The notes: generated from the sequence alone by a model not told the origin. DNA of 64,000 nucleotides from Neodontobutis hainanensis (GCA_024349245.1 JALDNG010000553.1:1-64000), one strand, 5' to 3'. Positions 47,036 to 58,627 are shown, counted from the first letter of the stretch. Program-made: numbers and translations.

Positions 47036-49986
47036 ATCAATACCTGATGCTTCTCATGCGGAAAAGTGAAACTGACGTGCACGGGGGAAATGCACAAAGC
47101 ATTTCTCTGTAAGTCCCAGACTATTGTTTTTAAATAGTACGGGCCAGACCTTCACTATCTGTGTGTGAGACTCAGTGACGATATCTGAACAAACAGAGGA
47201 AAAGAGAGAATAAGAGAGGAGACATTCAAAGATGTCTGGCTGAGGAACAACTGGACCATTGGAATTCTGATTCAGGTAACCAGCTGGTTAAAATTTTATT
47301 TTTGTGTGAATGGTGAATGTGAACGAACAAACCTTCCGGAAGTAGTGGTTTGGGTTACTTCTGCTGGTTCGATGGTTGCATGTGTTTATCTGAGAATGTT
47401 TACATGTGATTATCATAACGGTAGAAGAACGCTGGACACTGTCCGTCCTGTGGGACGGAGGGAAAAAGCGTGTGTTTTGTGTCAAGACCTTACCGTATAA
47501 GTGTAAGTGTAAGTGAGGCCATAACGGGACAAGTTTGATGTTGATCGGTGTTAAAGTCTGTAATCTTGCTGGATTGTAAGCTGTCTAGATACCTTGTGCT
47601 CTGTAAGTTTTTATGTGGTTCTTGAAACTGAGTCTTACGTAGGCCACGTATCATTCTATGCGAGATGGGATTAATAACTACGATAAGGAGTATGAGGTCT
47701 GGATGTGGCTGGTCCAGTTGAGGGCAAGATTTGATACAGATCAACAACACGGGTCCTAACGCGCCGCGCCCTCAAGGCTGGCCTTTACCTATGGGCGTCG
47801 GTCAAGCCAGGTGTGTTGGACACACAGGTAACTCAAGTATGGACTATTATCGAGATTCTTAGCCTAACACCTTTAAGTGAGATACATAGGTCCAAGTCTA
47901 TGAGACTTGGTAAGCAGGCCTGCAGAGAATTGTTCACTGTGTGACGCAGTGAGATAAAGCCCACAGAAGTAAGTGGCTTTAATGAAGTTTATCTAACCTG
48001 AAGGGTTAGTGAGTAAAAAGTCTGAGTAAAAGGTGTGGTTGAGAGAGTGATTGTGATGCGACTGTGGATTGAATGCAGTTGATTTTATTGAAAGAAGTTG
48101 ATTCAGTCTGAATAATGAGAACTAACATCAGTCAGCCTGAATGTGAAAAAGAATTAACTTAAAGCTTAAGCTAAGATAAGTTAATGTGATTCAGAGAATC
48201 TGATCCATCTGAGGAAAAATAGCAAGTAAGAAATACGTATTTCTGTATTTATGTAAATTACAAATACCTGCATGCGAGGAGTTAATTAGAAAAATAGTAA
48301 CAGGAAATCTAACATTGTGACACAATTGTTCGGTTGATTTAACTTTATTTTGATCCATCTGAATATGAAGAAAAGCCTACGAGAGTGAGGGGCTTATACT
48401 TTTGAGAATAATATAATGTATAATGTGGACTTAACGTTAAAAACAGTTAAAAGAAGTTGTGTATTAGAATTAATGTTGTATGAATGGGCGCCATTGTTGA
48501 ATGACTAATGTCTAAGAATGTGAACATTAACAAAGGGTTAATGGTTTTGTGGAAAAAGTTTGAGAACTGAGTTGAAAGCGGTGATTTAAACAATTACGAG
48601 AAAGAAAAATAGCTTAAAAATAGCTTATGGAAGATATTTTTCTAGGCTTCCGGTGTAACAGAGAAGAAAAAAAAAAAAAAGGGGAGAAGCCATTTTGTGA
48701 AAAGAAAAATGAGTTTTTTTTAAAATGGAAGGTACACATGGACTTCAAAACACTAATCATTTGTATTTTTATTTTATGTCCTGTGAGATTTTTAGGTCTC
48801 GGCCTCTCCGCTCAAACCAGTGCAAACTTCCTCTGCCCTTCCCACACACACCTGCTCCTGTCGGCTGAGACGCTGCAGAAAGACAGCAGCAAAACAAACG
48901 GTAATATAAACATATTCCAGACAAATGTTTATCTGTATTTATTTTAAACTGTATCTATTGAGAGAGACCAAAGAGGAATTTGTAAATTAAAGTTGGAAAT
49001 TGTGCGAAACTTGACTTTAATGTGAATGTAATGTATTTTCCGAGGAAAATGCACCATTGGCCATGGTTGCCTTGGAGACCGGCAGCGGGCTGTGGTGGGC
49101 GTGGCAGAGGAGAGGGCACTGAGAACTGGAGAGGAGGCCGACACTGGGTCCAGACAAGAGAGGGACCTTTGACTGACCCTTGAACAGGTCAGGAACATAA
49201 ACACATATGCACACAAACAGACATCTACAGAAGGTAAATGTGCTTTTGAATTAAAAACAAGAAAGAAAGGAAGTTCACATGAAGGACCGTTCTGGAGAAG
49301 CACTGTTTGGTCTGATTGAACCTTTCAGATTAAATTAGATTTCCAGCAGACCATATCTGTGGAAACAGGGTTTATCTGTGTTTTATTTTTATGGTTTGAT
49401 CATTTTAAGAGCTTGTATGGTTTCGTTTGACGAAAGCCTGGAGGCACTTTCTATGGGTCTAAAAATGTCAGAGAACGTTTGATTGGTTTGTGTGTATTTT
49501 GTTTTGATGGAAGCCAACCACAGAAGGTACCGGCTTAGAAGGGAGGATTTGACAATTAATATAGCCACCAGTAAGAGCTAATATTAACATGGTTCTTTGA
49601 ACTTATAATCATCTTGGTTTACACCTGGAGTACACCTGTGAGCAGGGCCAGTGACAGGACGTCCTGTAACATCACTCTGAACCTGACAAACTGAGAGATC
49701 AGGGACAGGTGCAGTGCAAAGCAGAAGTCTGGAGGTTTTGTGGAAGTAAGACATTAGACCAGCATTGCCTGCTGACCAGAAACATGTGTCCTTAAAGGAT
49801 CCTGGTTTATTTGTTCACATACAATGTGATGGAGAACATCGTGAGAAGAATCTCACACCTTAGGAACTAAACAGCAGTTCCTTCAGGTTTATTTGAGATT
49901 TACATCGACAAGAGGGGGGTCCTTCGAGGTGTCCTTAATGAATATAAGGCTAAAATTAAATTAGAATTGAATTTATGCAAATGTGC
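47036..49986 (+). mobile_element. ERV family A, copy 2: internal leader region
   Basis: 47036..49660 mirrors 5166..1. It lacks about 2.55 kb that copy 1 has at 404..2954; the junction lies in AATTA at 49249..49253. 49661..49986 extends beyond what copy 1 shows in the window; its last ~115 bp match family B near 7020..7170. The element then stops abruptly against satellite at 49987, without a 3' LTR. No gag, pol or env motif is seen. Confidence 0.75.
48627..48947 (+). CDS. Small ERV-borne ORF with signal-peptide-like stretch (unknown)
   Basis: Counterpart of 3262..3582: 106 codons, the same hydrophobic run (MDFKTLIICIFILCPVRF) and the same ending. Differences lie mainly in the lysine-rich segment after residue 12, where A-run lengths differ. 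Function unknown; it may be chance. Confidence 0.25.
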   Translation: MEDIFLGFRCNREEKKKKGEKPFCEKKNEFFLKWKVHMDFKTLIICIFILCPVRFLGLGLSAQTSANFLCPSHTHLLLSAETLQKDSSKTNGNINIFQTNVYLYLF

Positions 49987-50334
49987 CTCTAACATCAGGC
50001 TCCATCACAAAATACCACCTTCCTCCTGCCTCACAGTGTCCAATCCATCAACAGCTTCCACCTCCAGCCTCCAGCTTCCAGCCTCCAGCCCCAAAAACTC
50101 TCCACTAGAGACTATCTTCTTTTTAAATATTGTATGTAGTTCAAAACATCCATTAAATGAATTTTAACTGTATTTTTCTTCTTTTAATAGAAATAATTGT
50201 TAAGTCCAGCTGCATCACCTCTACCAGTCTGCCTCACCTCCAGCCTCTAACATCACCTCCATCCTCTAACATCAGGCTCCATCCTTTAACATCAGGCTCC
50301 AGCACCAAATACCACCTTCTTCTTAACTCACAGT
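49987..50334. repeat. Gene-derived satellite, block 5
   Basis: The last piece of the array, with one module head near 50132. Here the element reads CTCCACTAGAGACT, closer to the gene (CTCCATTAGAGAGT) than most other units. It ends at the LTR-B. Confidence 0.9.
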
Positions 50335-50762
50335 GGAGCCTCTATGATGGAGACAGTATATGATTTGAAAATAATAGACAGTTTTAATCCTTGCAAAGAG
50401 AAACAAAACGGACTCCTGGTAACAATGGTACACGGAGGGCTTTGCTTAAAGATGTAAACAACACATGAAGCTTTTATAGGTGTACATTATGCCCGCCTCT
50501 CAGCTCCAGGGTCGTGGATGGACGTGTATTGAGCTGACATGTCAGTCATAGATGTGTGTCACTAAGTGTTCAGGACAGAGTCCCTGGACAATGATTAGAT
50601 GTAGTGCAAAGTGATGTCTTTGTATTGTTTGGATTAGCCTGGCGCCACCAGGAGATACAGCTAAAGATATAAGTCATACTTGTATGTGGATAAGCATATG
50701 AACTGGAGCAAGAGTGAGAGCATAATATATAATATTAATGGAGATGTACAATTCCCATAACA
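50335..50762 (-). repeat. LTR-B, copy 2 (solo or truncated)
   Basis: About 428 bp matching 10791..11258. The 5' end is TGTTATGGGAATTGTAC on the - strand (50762); the 3' end near 50335 is truncated or diverged. No primer site or internal region adjoins it. Confidence 0.75.
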
Positions 50763-51194
50763 CCATGTGGTGGTGTGTTATAGCTTCTGTTGAGCTGCAC
50801 ACTTGGAAGTTTGCACAAGTTTGTGAAATGAATTAGCATGTGTAGGCATTAGTCTGAAACACGCCAGAGATGACAATTAGGACAACTGAAGTACACAGCA
50901 GCTTTTCTTTTACACATTGTTTCCGTCTGCTTTACAACCTCCAGCACCATGAACTCACTCAAATGTCTGTACTACAAGTAACTTCCAATTCTTATGGTAT
51001 AAGTCAGTGTCTAAGTAAAGCAGCTGTTTAGAATGAACTTTACAAGATGAATGAAAATGATTTTGATCTTGTAAAAGCCTTTGTTGTAAGCAGCAGGACA
51101 CCCAGTAAATACTCGAGAACTCTTCCCATGCAGTGCCTTGTATCTTTATCAATCTTTTGAAACTTTCGTGTCAAAGTGAACTCCAGCGACCACA
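50763..51194. other. No recognised feature
   Basis: About 430 bp between the LTR-B and the DIRS element. I see no gene, repeat family or RNA. Confidence 0.5.
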
Positions 51195-51625
51195 GAACGA
51201 TGGATTACTTAACGTAACCCCAGGTTTTTTGATAACAGAGTGAGGTGTTTCACTATGGGAATCGCTTTGGGCGTGACCAACTACGGAAGCTCTTATGACA
51301 CCACGTCTGTCTCAGACAGACAGGTCGACCTGTGATCAGGCTCCGCCTCCACCAATATCACTCAGGTCGACCTCTCCAAAACTCATTCCAGAGAGATTTC
51401 TTCCCGTTCCTATGCAAGGAGGGAGGTGTAGGAAACACTCACTCTGTTATCAAAGAACCTGGGGTTACGTTAAGTAACCCATCGTTCTTTTTCTAACTTC
51501 GCTCGGTGTTTCACTATGGGAGATATAGACCACTCCCGGATTGCACAATTTACGTTGCACAAATTATGAGGGTCCTGACCTGTCGGCTCCTAGCACAGCA
51601 TGTGCTAGTGATGGCTCAGATACAT

Positions 51626-52231
51626 TTAGTCTGTAAAACTGCACAAAAGTGTGCGGCGTAGCCCAACTTGCCGCAGCATGAAAGCAGGGTTCGGGCAAAA
51701 GGAAACCTTTGTGAACCCTGGAGAAAACTGCAAACATGACGGGCTGACCGACAGGGCCTGTAAGTCACTCACACGCTTAGCTGTCACCAGTGCTACAAGC
51801 AGTGCAGTTTTGAGAGAGAGAAACTTCAACCCTATGCCTTCTAACGGCTCAAAAGGGTGTTGACAAAGGGCCTCTAAAACCGTAGATAAATCCCACAAAG
51901 GGACCATCTTCCAGGTTACTGGCCTCTTACGTCGTGCCCCCTTCATAAACCGACTTATCAGAGGGTGCTGGCCTGGTGTCTTGTCACCAAACCCGACATG
52001 ACAAGCAGAAATCGCTGCTAAATATACCTTGAAAGTCAAAAAAGCCCTTCCTTTATCCAGCATATCCTGGAGAAAACATAATATGTCCCTTACTGAGCAT
52101 AGATAAGGGACAATATGGCTTTTCTCACACCATTCTTCAAAAACTCGCCATTTATTGGTATAAAGTGAGCGAGTAGAAGCAGCTCTGGCACACTGTAGTG
52201 TGTATGACTGATGGAGGCAGACCTGCTGCAC
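51626..52231 (-). pseudogene. DIRS tyrosine recombinase, C-terminally truncated
   Basis: 201 codons. It has an N-terminal SAM-like core-binding part (ASTRSLYTNKWRVFEEWC) and the start of the catalytic domain (FLSLKTALLVALVTAKRVSD), where the Arg of KRVSD is the first catalytic Arg. The frame stops at FMLRQVGLRR before the H-X-X-R and the nucleophilic Tyr, which are absent. The enzyme would insert the circular cDNA; this copy cannot. Confidence 0.8.
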
Positions 52232-54184
52232 TCAGATTCCCCCTCTCACGGGCCAGGCCCAGAGAGCTATCCTGTCTGGGTGAGGATGGTAAATCCCCCC
52301 CCCGCCTGAGACAAAAGGTCCCTCCAGGGAGGAAGGGGCCACGGCTGGCCTGAGAGCAGTTGAACTATCTCTGCCACCCAATGTCTGGATGTCCAATGTG
52401 GAGCTATCAGAATGAGTGACAACCCCACCTCCCTCACTCTGGCTAGCGTGGGTGAAATCAGGCTCAGAGGAGGAAATGCGTACAGCAGTACCTTTGGCCA
52501 TGGGTGAGCTAGTGCATCCATACCCAATGGTGCTTTCCCGTCTGCTAGAGAGAAATAAAGAGGACATTGGGCGTTTTCCTGCGAGGCGAAGAGATCTACG
52601 GCCGCCTGACCGTACCTCTGCCATATCTGCTTCACCACCTGTGGATGAAGTTTCCACTCTCATAGAGGATTTCCTCTGGACAGTAGATCTGCTCCTGTTC
52701 AGTATTCCTGGAACATGGGTCGCTCTGATGGATAAAAGCCTTGAGTTGCACCACATGATTAGCTCTTTTGCTAACTGATGTAGTTGAAGAGAGCGTGTGC
52801 CCCCCTGCCGATTGATATAGGCAACTACTGTTGAATTGTCTGTCTTCACCAACACGTGCTGGCCCATTATGAAGCCCAAAAAATGTTTCAGAGCTAGAAA
52901 CACAGCTAGCAGCTCCAAGTAGTTTATGTGCTTGTGAATCAGATGTGGAGCCCACACGCCATTTACAGCTCTGCCCATCAGCGTTGCTCCCACTGTCTGA
53001 GCGCCCTGACGCACCCCTGAGTTATTCTCACCGGTCGACTGAGATGTCGCTGAGGACACAGACGCAGGTGCGCGACCCAGCGCTGAAAATCTCTCATTAT
53101 GAGAAGTCCCAGCTGTACTACCGAAATCACTGAGGCCATTAGACCCAGCATCCGCAAGCATAGTCTGAACTTGACTACCTTCCCCGTCTGAAAACGGGAG
53201 AGACACTGAGTGAAAGATTTTATTCTCCCCTCTGTCAGAGTGACTCGATAAGAGAGGGAGTTTATACTGAGCCCCAGGTATTCTGTGTATTGAGAGGGCT
53301 CTAAACGGCTCATTTTCATATTTATTCTGAATCCCAGGTTGCTGAGATGAATTAACACCCTGTCTGCGTCTCTGATCGCTTGCCCTCTTGACGGGGAGCA
53401 TATCAGATAATCGTCTATGTAAGACAATATCCTTATCCCGTTGTTTCTCAATGGGAATAGAGCCGCTTCCACGCATTTGCTGAAAACCCTCGGAGCTAAA
53501 GACAGCCCGAACGGAATAGTTTGATACTCGTAAGCGGTGCCTCGGTATGCAGACCTGTGGTATTTTCTGTGAGACGGGTAAACGTCTATGTGAAAATAAG
53601 CATCTGACAAATCTATCGTCACTTCTGCGGATTGCCCGACAAAGCGATTTGTGTGACAGCATTTTGAATGAGTATTTTCTTAGGTGCTTGTTTAACACAC
53701 GAAGATCTAAGATTGGACGCAGGGCCGTGCTCCCCTTCTTTGGGATCACAAAATAACTGGAGTAAAAACCCTGACGGCTCGCTTCTTCTGGCACCACTCT
53801 GATCGCTCTTTTGTCTAAAAGCGTGTTGATCTCGGCTGCCAGGACGCGAGCTGACTCTCCCTCGGCCACTGAGACAATCATACCATTGAATCTGGGTGGT
53901 TTCATGGCAAATTGAAGTCTGTACCCCCGTGAAATCGTGTTCAAAACCCATGGGTGTGCTGCGCATGCGCGCCAATTGAGTATGCAGGGCGCAAGAGGTC
54001 CTTTGTATACTTCTTCCTCGGGAGCGCACCTTGATGACGTCATTACCGTCTCTGTGCTGGCCCCCACTGGAAGGGCGTGCGCTCTCCCTAGTGGTGACGC
54101 TAGGGAGGCGCGATTTACCTTTTTGGGGTTTATGTGAAATATCGCCCTCGGCTGTCTGCCTGGCTGCGATATTAAAAAAAACAT
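52232..54184 (-). pseudogene. DIRS pol: RT, RNase H and C-terminal domain
   Basis: The RT start is open in one frame (ALRPILDLRVLNKHLRKYSF). It then moves to another frame at 53622..52978, which holds the palm: TIDLSDAYFHIDVYP, IPFGLSLAPRVFSKC and the catalytic YIDDYL. RNase H returns to the first frame near 52960 (HINYLELLAVFLALKHFL, LVKTDNSTVVAYINRQGGT, IRATHVPGILN). A C-terminal segment lies in a third frame at 52638..52267 (IWQRYGQAAVDLFAS, QCPLYFSLAD, LLYAFPPLSLISPTLARVRE). A 650-codon frame crosses the region, but its middle is off-frame. So there are at least three shifts, although each block is well preserved. Confidence 0.85.
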
Positions 54185-54528
54185 TTATTGATTTGTGTTT
54201 TGAAATTGGGAAGCACCTCGCCCTTAGCTCGTGGCTTGGATGCGATAGTGCATTCTTTATTGTGAATTCCCCTGAACTGACAGGCATTTGAAAACACCCT
54301 GTGAGTGCTTGGTGACACTGTTGAACAATTTCCTCGTGTTTCTGAACCTGAGGAGAACTCACAGTGAGGGCCCTTACTGAACTCAGACCCGGGCTGGAAA
54401 CCCTCCTTCTCTTTGCAGGCGGAGAGAGAAGTGCAGGGGAACATGCATGTGTTAGGTCGCACGCTTTTTCTTCCGTTCCTCGGGGTGGGGCGGCCGGTTT
54501 CTAGCCGCGACGCAAATTAATGCTTTCC

Positions 54529-56004
54529 CTATGGTCCGGAGCCATCCGACCTCGGACGTTGGCCAGTTTGTTGTCCGCTGGGAGCGGGTCTCATGTTTCT
54601 AGCCACCGTCTGTCTCCCTCTCGCCGCAGCGGATGCTGTAAAGCTCTGTCGCGCTGGCTGAGCGGGTGGTTGTTGTGCTGGCTTGCGTGGTAAACAGAGG
54701 TTGAAAGCTTCATCCTCTTGTTTTCTGAGGGTGCTGGTTTCTCTCATCTTTTCGAGAGCTGGACCGAACAGACCTTTGGTTGGGTCGCAGCGTCCATCAC
54801 CTCCGCTTTCTGAGCGTCCACTCAGTCTTGACAGGTTTAGCCATAACGCTCTCTCACCTGACACGGCCAGGCCTATCACCCGGCCACACCCCTGGACTGC
54901 TCCACGGGAAGAGCGGACAATTAAATCGTTGACCACACATATTTCGTCCCAAAGTGCTGGTTTCGGCACTCCTGTATCCAGCTGTCGCCCCATCTCCTCC
55001 AGAATCTCTGCCTGATATGCTGACAGTAAAGTCACTGCATTCAGCGAGCACACTGACTGTGCCGCGTATTTATACATGTTCTGATAGACGGACGCGCTGA
55101 GACATTCCATCTTGTTCGGCAGCGAAATCTGCGAGGAGGCGGAAATAGAGCGTCGATTCGGATGGAGATGATAGGCCACTGAAGACTCTACCGCTGGGGG
55201 TCCGGTCAACCCCAGCTCTCCCATCCCTTGAATCTCCAACTTCGCAAGTCCCTTGGCCGGGAGCTTGCTCTTAAAGGGGCTGCACCAATGGCGAGACATC
55301 TCTTTCATGCAAGCAGGCACAGCGGGCAGGAGTTGTCTAGCGGTGGGTTGAGCAGGCGGCAGCCTTTTTCCATCATAAAGGTCCCTCTCAGATCCCTCTG
55401 CATCTTGCGCCGCGGGCTAAGCTAGGCCCAGCTTAGCCGCGGCTGTTTGCACACCTCGTACAGGTTACTGTCTACCTGCGAGGCAGAGTCAGTCGTGCTT
55501 GGCGTTCTAGACTGTTTGACGGGGAAGGGAAAGTTGTCCTCCTCCTCCTCCTCGTCCATGTCCAAGTCGAGGAGGTCAGAATTAGCATCGCTATCTGCGT
55601 CCTCATCACCCGGTCCCTCCTCCTCCTGTGTAAGAAGGCCTTCAAACAGAGGAGGCATCTCTGAGGATTCGGCTTCCATCATGTCCGCCCAGCTAGGTAG
55701 CTCGCGGTTGATGGTCCGTAGCCCTATGTTTCGCGGCAGCTCCTGACAGACATGGGTCCTGTCGGTTAGCCAACGCAACTCTCAGCCTTCTTTCCAGAAT
55801 TTTAATTGGCATAGCAGCACAGTTAACGCACGTCTGTGGGTCCGCAAGCAACGTTTGAGCGTGTTTTGGGCCCATACACACAATGCACATTGGGTGAGGG
55901 TCCCTGCCCGAGATGGTTGCTCCACATGAAGATGGACACGGGCGGGATGCAACCTCCCTGTTCTTCGTATCATTCCCTTTGGCGGGGGTAATGACCGAAG
56001 ACAT
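54529..56004 (-). pseudogene. DIRS gag, frameshifted
   Basis: Three open segments. 56004..55693 has a Cys-rich start (CPSSCGATISG, CIVCMGPKHAQ, CVNCAAMPIKI). 55778..55422 has an acidic stretch (DLDMDEEEEEDNFPF). 55320..54529 has PACMKEMSRHWCSPFKSKL and the conserved QAEILEEMGRQLD, ending in a Gln/Pro/Arg-rich tail. Frameshifts fall near 55770 and 55430. This matches the layout of DIRS Gag in fish. Between 54528 and 54184 is a linker with no clear domain. Confidence 0.75.
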
Positions 56005-56495
56005 GATGGCTGAAGAGTAGAAAGAGTAGACTCGTCACAACACATTAGTCTGGATCTCGAAGGGTAGTAAGCCCTATAGAGGCTCGCCTTAACGCGTGAA
56101 GCCTGAAGCTTTTATAGCGATATAATATGCGATATTTAGAACAGAATAGCTCACCTTGACGTGGACACTATTCCGAATACGATGTCACTCAACACTATCC
56201 AGTCCAACTGATGTCGCGTTCGGTGGCGTGATCCAATGACGGTCTGCCTGATGAACAGTTTAGCGAACAACCAGCAAGGATATAGGAAGTGCTAAGAGAG
56301 CTAGTAGTCCCTCACGGAAGAAAGCGCAATGAGTTTGGGAGAGGTCGACCTGAGTGATATTGGTGGGGGCGGAGCCTGATCACAGGTCGACCTGTCTGTC
56401 TGAGACAGACGTGGTGTCATAAGAGCTTCCGTAGTTGGTCACGCCCAAAGCGATTCCCATAGTGAAACACCGAGCAAGTTAGAAAAAGAACCCAC

Positions 56496-56803
56496 TGCTG
56501 GATCTATGGAGACTCCTAGTCCTACTGCTGGGACTGGACTTTGAACTGTAGGTTTACAAAATATAAGGAGGCTACCGGATTGATTACTTCAATAGCCTTT
56601 ATAAATCGCAACACATGCTAATAAATTAGATTTAAATTTATTTTATTTATAAAAAATTAAATAAAACATTAACAGAAAGAATATACTGGTGCACACATAG
56701 CAAGTTACAAAGGATTTCTAATTGACTCTATCCAACATTTCTTTATAGTAGAGTCCCCGTTGTAATAAACACGTAAAATGTTGTAGCAGGAATCTCATAA
56801 ATA
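56496..56803. other. No recognised feature
   Basis: AT-rich sequence between the DIRS element and the SINE; nothing identified. Confidence 0.5.
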
Positions 56804-56903
56804 ATTTACATTTATTTATTTAGCTGACACTTTTATCCAAAGTGACTTACATTGTTCTACAGTAATTACCAGTGTTACAGCCACTGGAGGCAAAATGGGT
56901 TAA
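56804..56903 (-). repeat. tRNA-derived SINE, 3' half
   Basis: On the - strand it reads GTAAGTCACTTTGGATAAAA, the tail shared by many teleost SINEs, then an A/T-rich end. It ends in TTAA (56900..56903), the piggyBac target site. Its other half is at 63502..63615. Confidence 0.8.
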
Positions 56904-58627
56904 CCCTCTGGAGTCGATTAACGCCAGATATCGCGCTTTTGCGGCTTAATCTCCTGATAACGCCGAAAATAACTTAAATTGCACTTCCAGTTTTGATCGT
57001 ACAGATAAGAGCAACACATCAATCAAATCTGTAAAGGGTCTACTTTTTTTTGTATACACTCATGATAAAAACAAAACGCTGTACTTTTGTAGAATAAAGA
57101 AAATAAACAGAGTGCGTTATCTGCCATCTCTGTCTCTGTCACCTCTCTTCACAGACACCTAAATGAAACATCCCGAATCTCAGCGAATACTTGCCTCAAA
57201 TACAAGATAAATATATGTATAGAAAGCTTGAAATGTCTACTTTTAAATAAACAGATTCAAGTAAAAAACAAATAATTTATTTTTATGTAATTTATATGAA
57301 CGTAAGGACTGGTCCAGTTTCTCCTGTATCGTCTCATTATAGATAATGTGTTCCCGCCTCCCTCTTAGCGCGCTGTTCATATGGAAATGAACTGAGGTGA
57401 GCCAGGTAATCACGTACACGCCCCCGAGAAATGACATAAAACGTCAAGTTTCATCATAGAACTACTTACTTTTTTCTGCGCGTTTGGATGATGGCACGCT
57501 ACACGAGTGAAGAAGCACTTGGATGGTCATGGACAGCGGCGAAGAGGCTACTTTCTCCTCAGAGGAAGAACATGACTCAGATGATGAATGTTTGCATTAT
57601 GAAGAACGTCTGGATCCAGCGGAGGATATAATTCCTGACAAGTAAGCCTTTTATTATTACCTTCATGATTTAAAATGTTGCTCAGCTATAGCATATTTTA
57701 TATCTACATTTGGCGTCTCCAAACAGGCTGACTAAAATCAGAGCAAAGTGCGTATTTATATTATGATATATGATGATGATATATAGCCTATATAACTATA
57801 TAATACATATATAATGCTATAGGCCGATATAAACATAAATGGGCTACAATATTATCTCTCTTACAAAAATAACCATGTTTTTGTAATCTATTTTATTTTT
57901 ATTTTTATTTTTATTTTTTTTTACATTGTGGATTGTTTAGACTGTATTTTTCCAAATGGTGAAATTGTTTACCAACTTAGCTTTTGTTGGCGAATATCAG
58001 ATGTGGTAAAAGTTTCAAAAGCGTTATACCCGGCTATTGGCGTTCGCGATTGTCCGAGGTGTAAATGTATCATAAAGCTGCAAATGTCGCTGATAAGTGG
58101 GCCATCGGCAGACATATCTGCCGCGTCTATTCTTATCAATGATGTAATATATTATCAGTTATGAATCCTCTGGTAATTGCTAACAACAGTTTCAATTTTC
58201 TTTTAGGACTGTGGCTGCATCACCGGCATCATGCATAACAAAGGCACGCGAGTCCCGTGTTTTGACTTCGCTGGAAAATCATACTGAGTAAGTGCAAAGT
58301 ATTGTACTTTTATTATGCCTATGCCTAAATAATATGGAAACATTATTTGTGGTTTGGATGACGCAATAAGCAAATCTTCCTGTATGGGTTAATAGAAATT
58401 GTACTATTGATATGCCTATATCCCACATGAAAAAAATATATTGTCATTTAGCTATAGTAAATACTATAGTGTTTTTGAACCATACTATAGTAAAGTGTAT
58501 TGTACTGTATATATTATAGTATTTACAACACTAATTCTTAATAAATGTCATCAGTTGTTAACAACAATATTTTTAAGACTTCAAATACACCACTTTCATG
58601 TTTTACCTACATCAAAAATGCTCATTT

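Larger units (their letters stand above)
51195..56495 (-). mobile_element. DIRS-type tyrosine-recombinase retrotransposon
   Basis: A near-complete element on the - strand: gag, RT/RNase H and C-terminal domain, and tyrosine recombinase, flanked by inverted repeats. The left repeat (about 51249..51397) is the reverse complement of about 56338..56473, including GTGTTTCACTATGGGAATCG and a palindromic GTCTGTCTCAGACAGAC. Internal to the left end, 51435..51487 is the reverse complement of 51195..51250, and 51486..51522 repeats the terminal motif again. This resembles the internal complementary region that DIRS elements use to form a circle. All genes carry breaks. Confidence 0.85.

Noticed and set aside
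49249..49253. Copy 2 ERV as a spliced, reverse-transcribed form
   Set aside because: The missing segment's borders are a 5-bp microhomology and not GT...AG, and the nearby donor-like GTAAAT is retained.
52416..54291. + strand frames across the DIRS pol region
   Set aside because: Antisense to RT, RNase H and the C-terminal domain; no independent motif.
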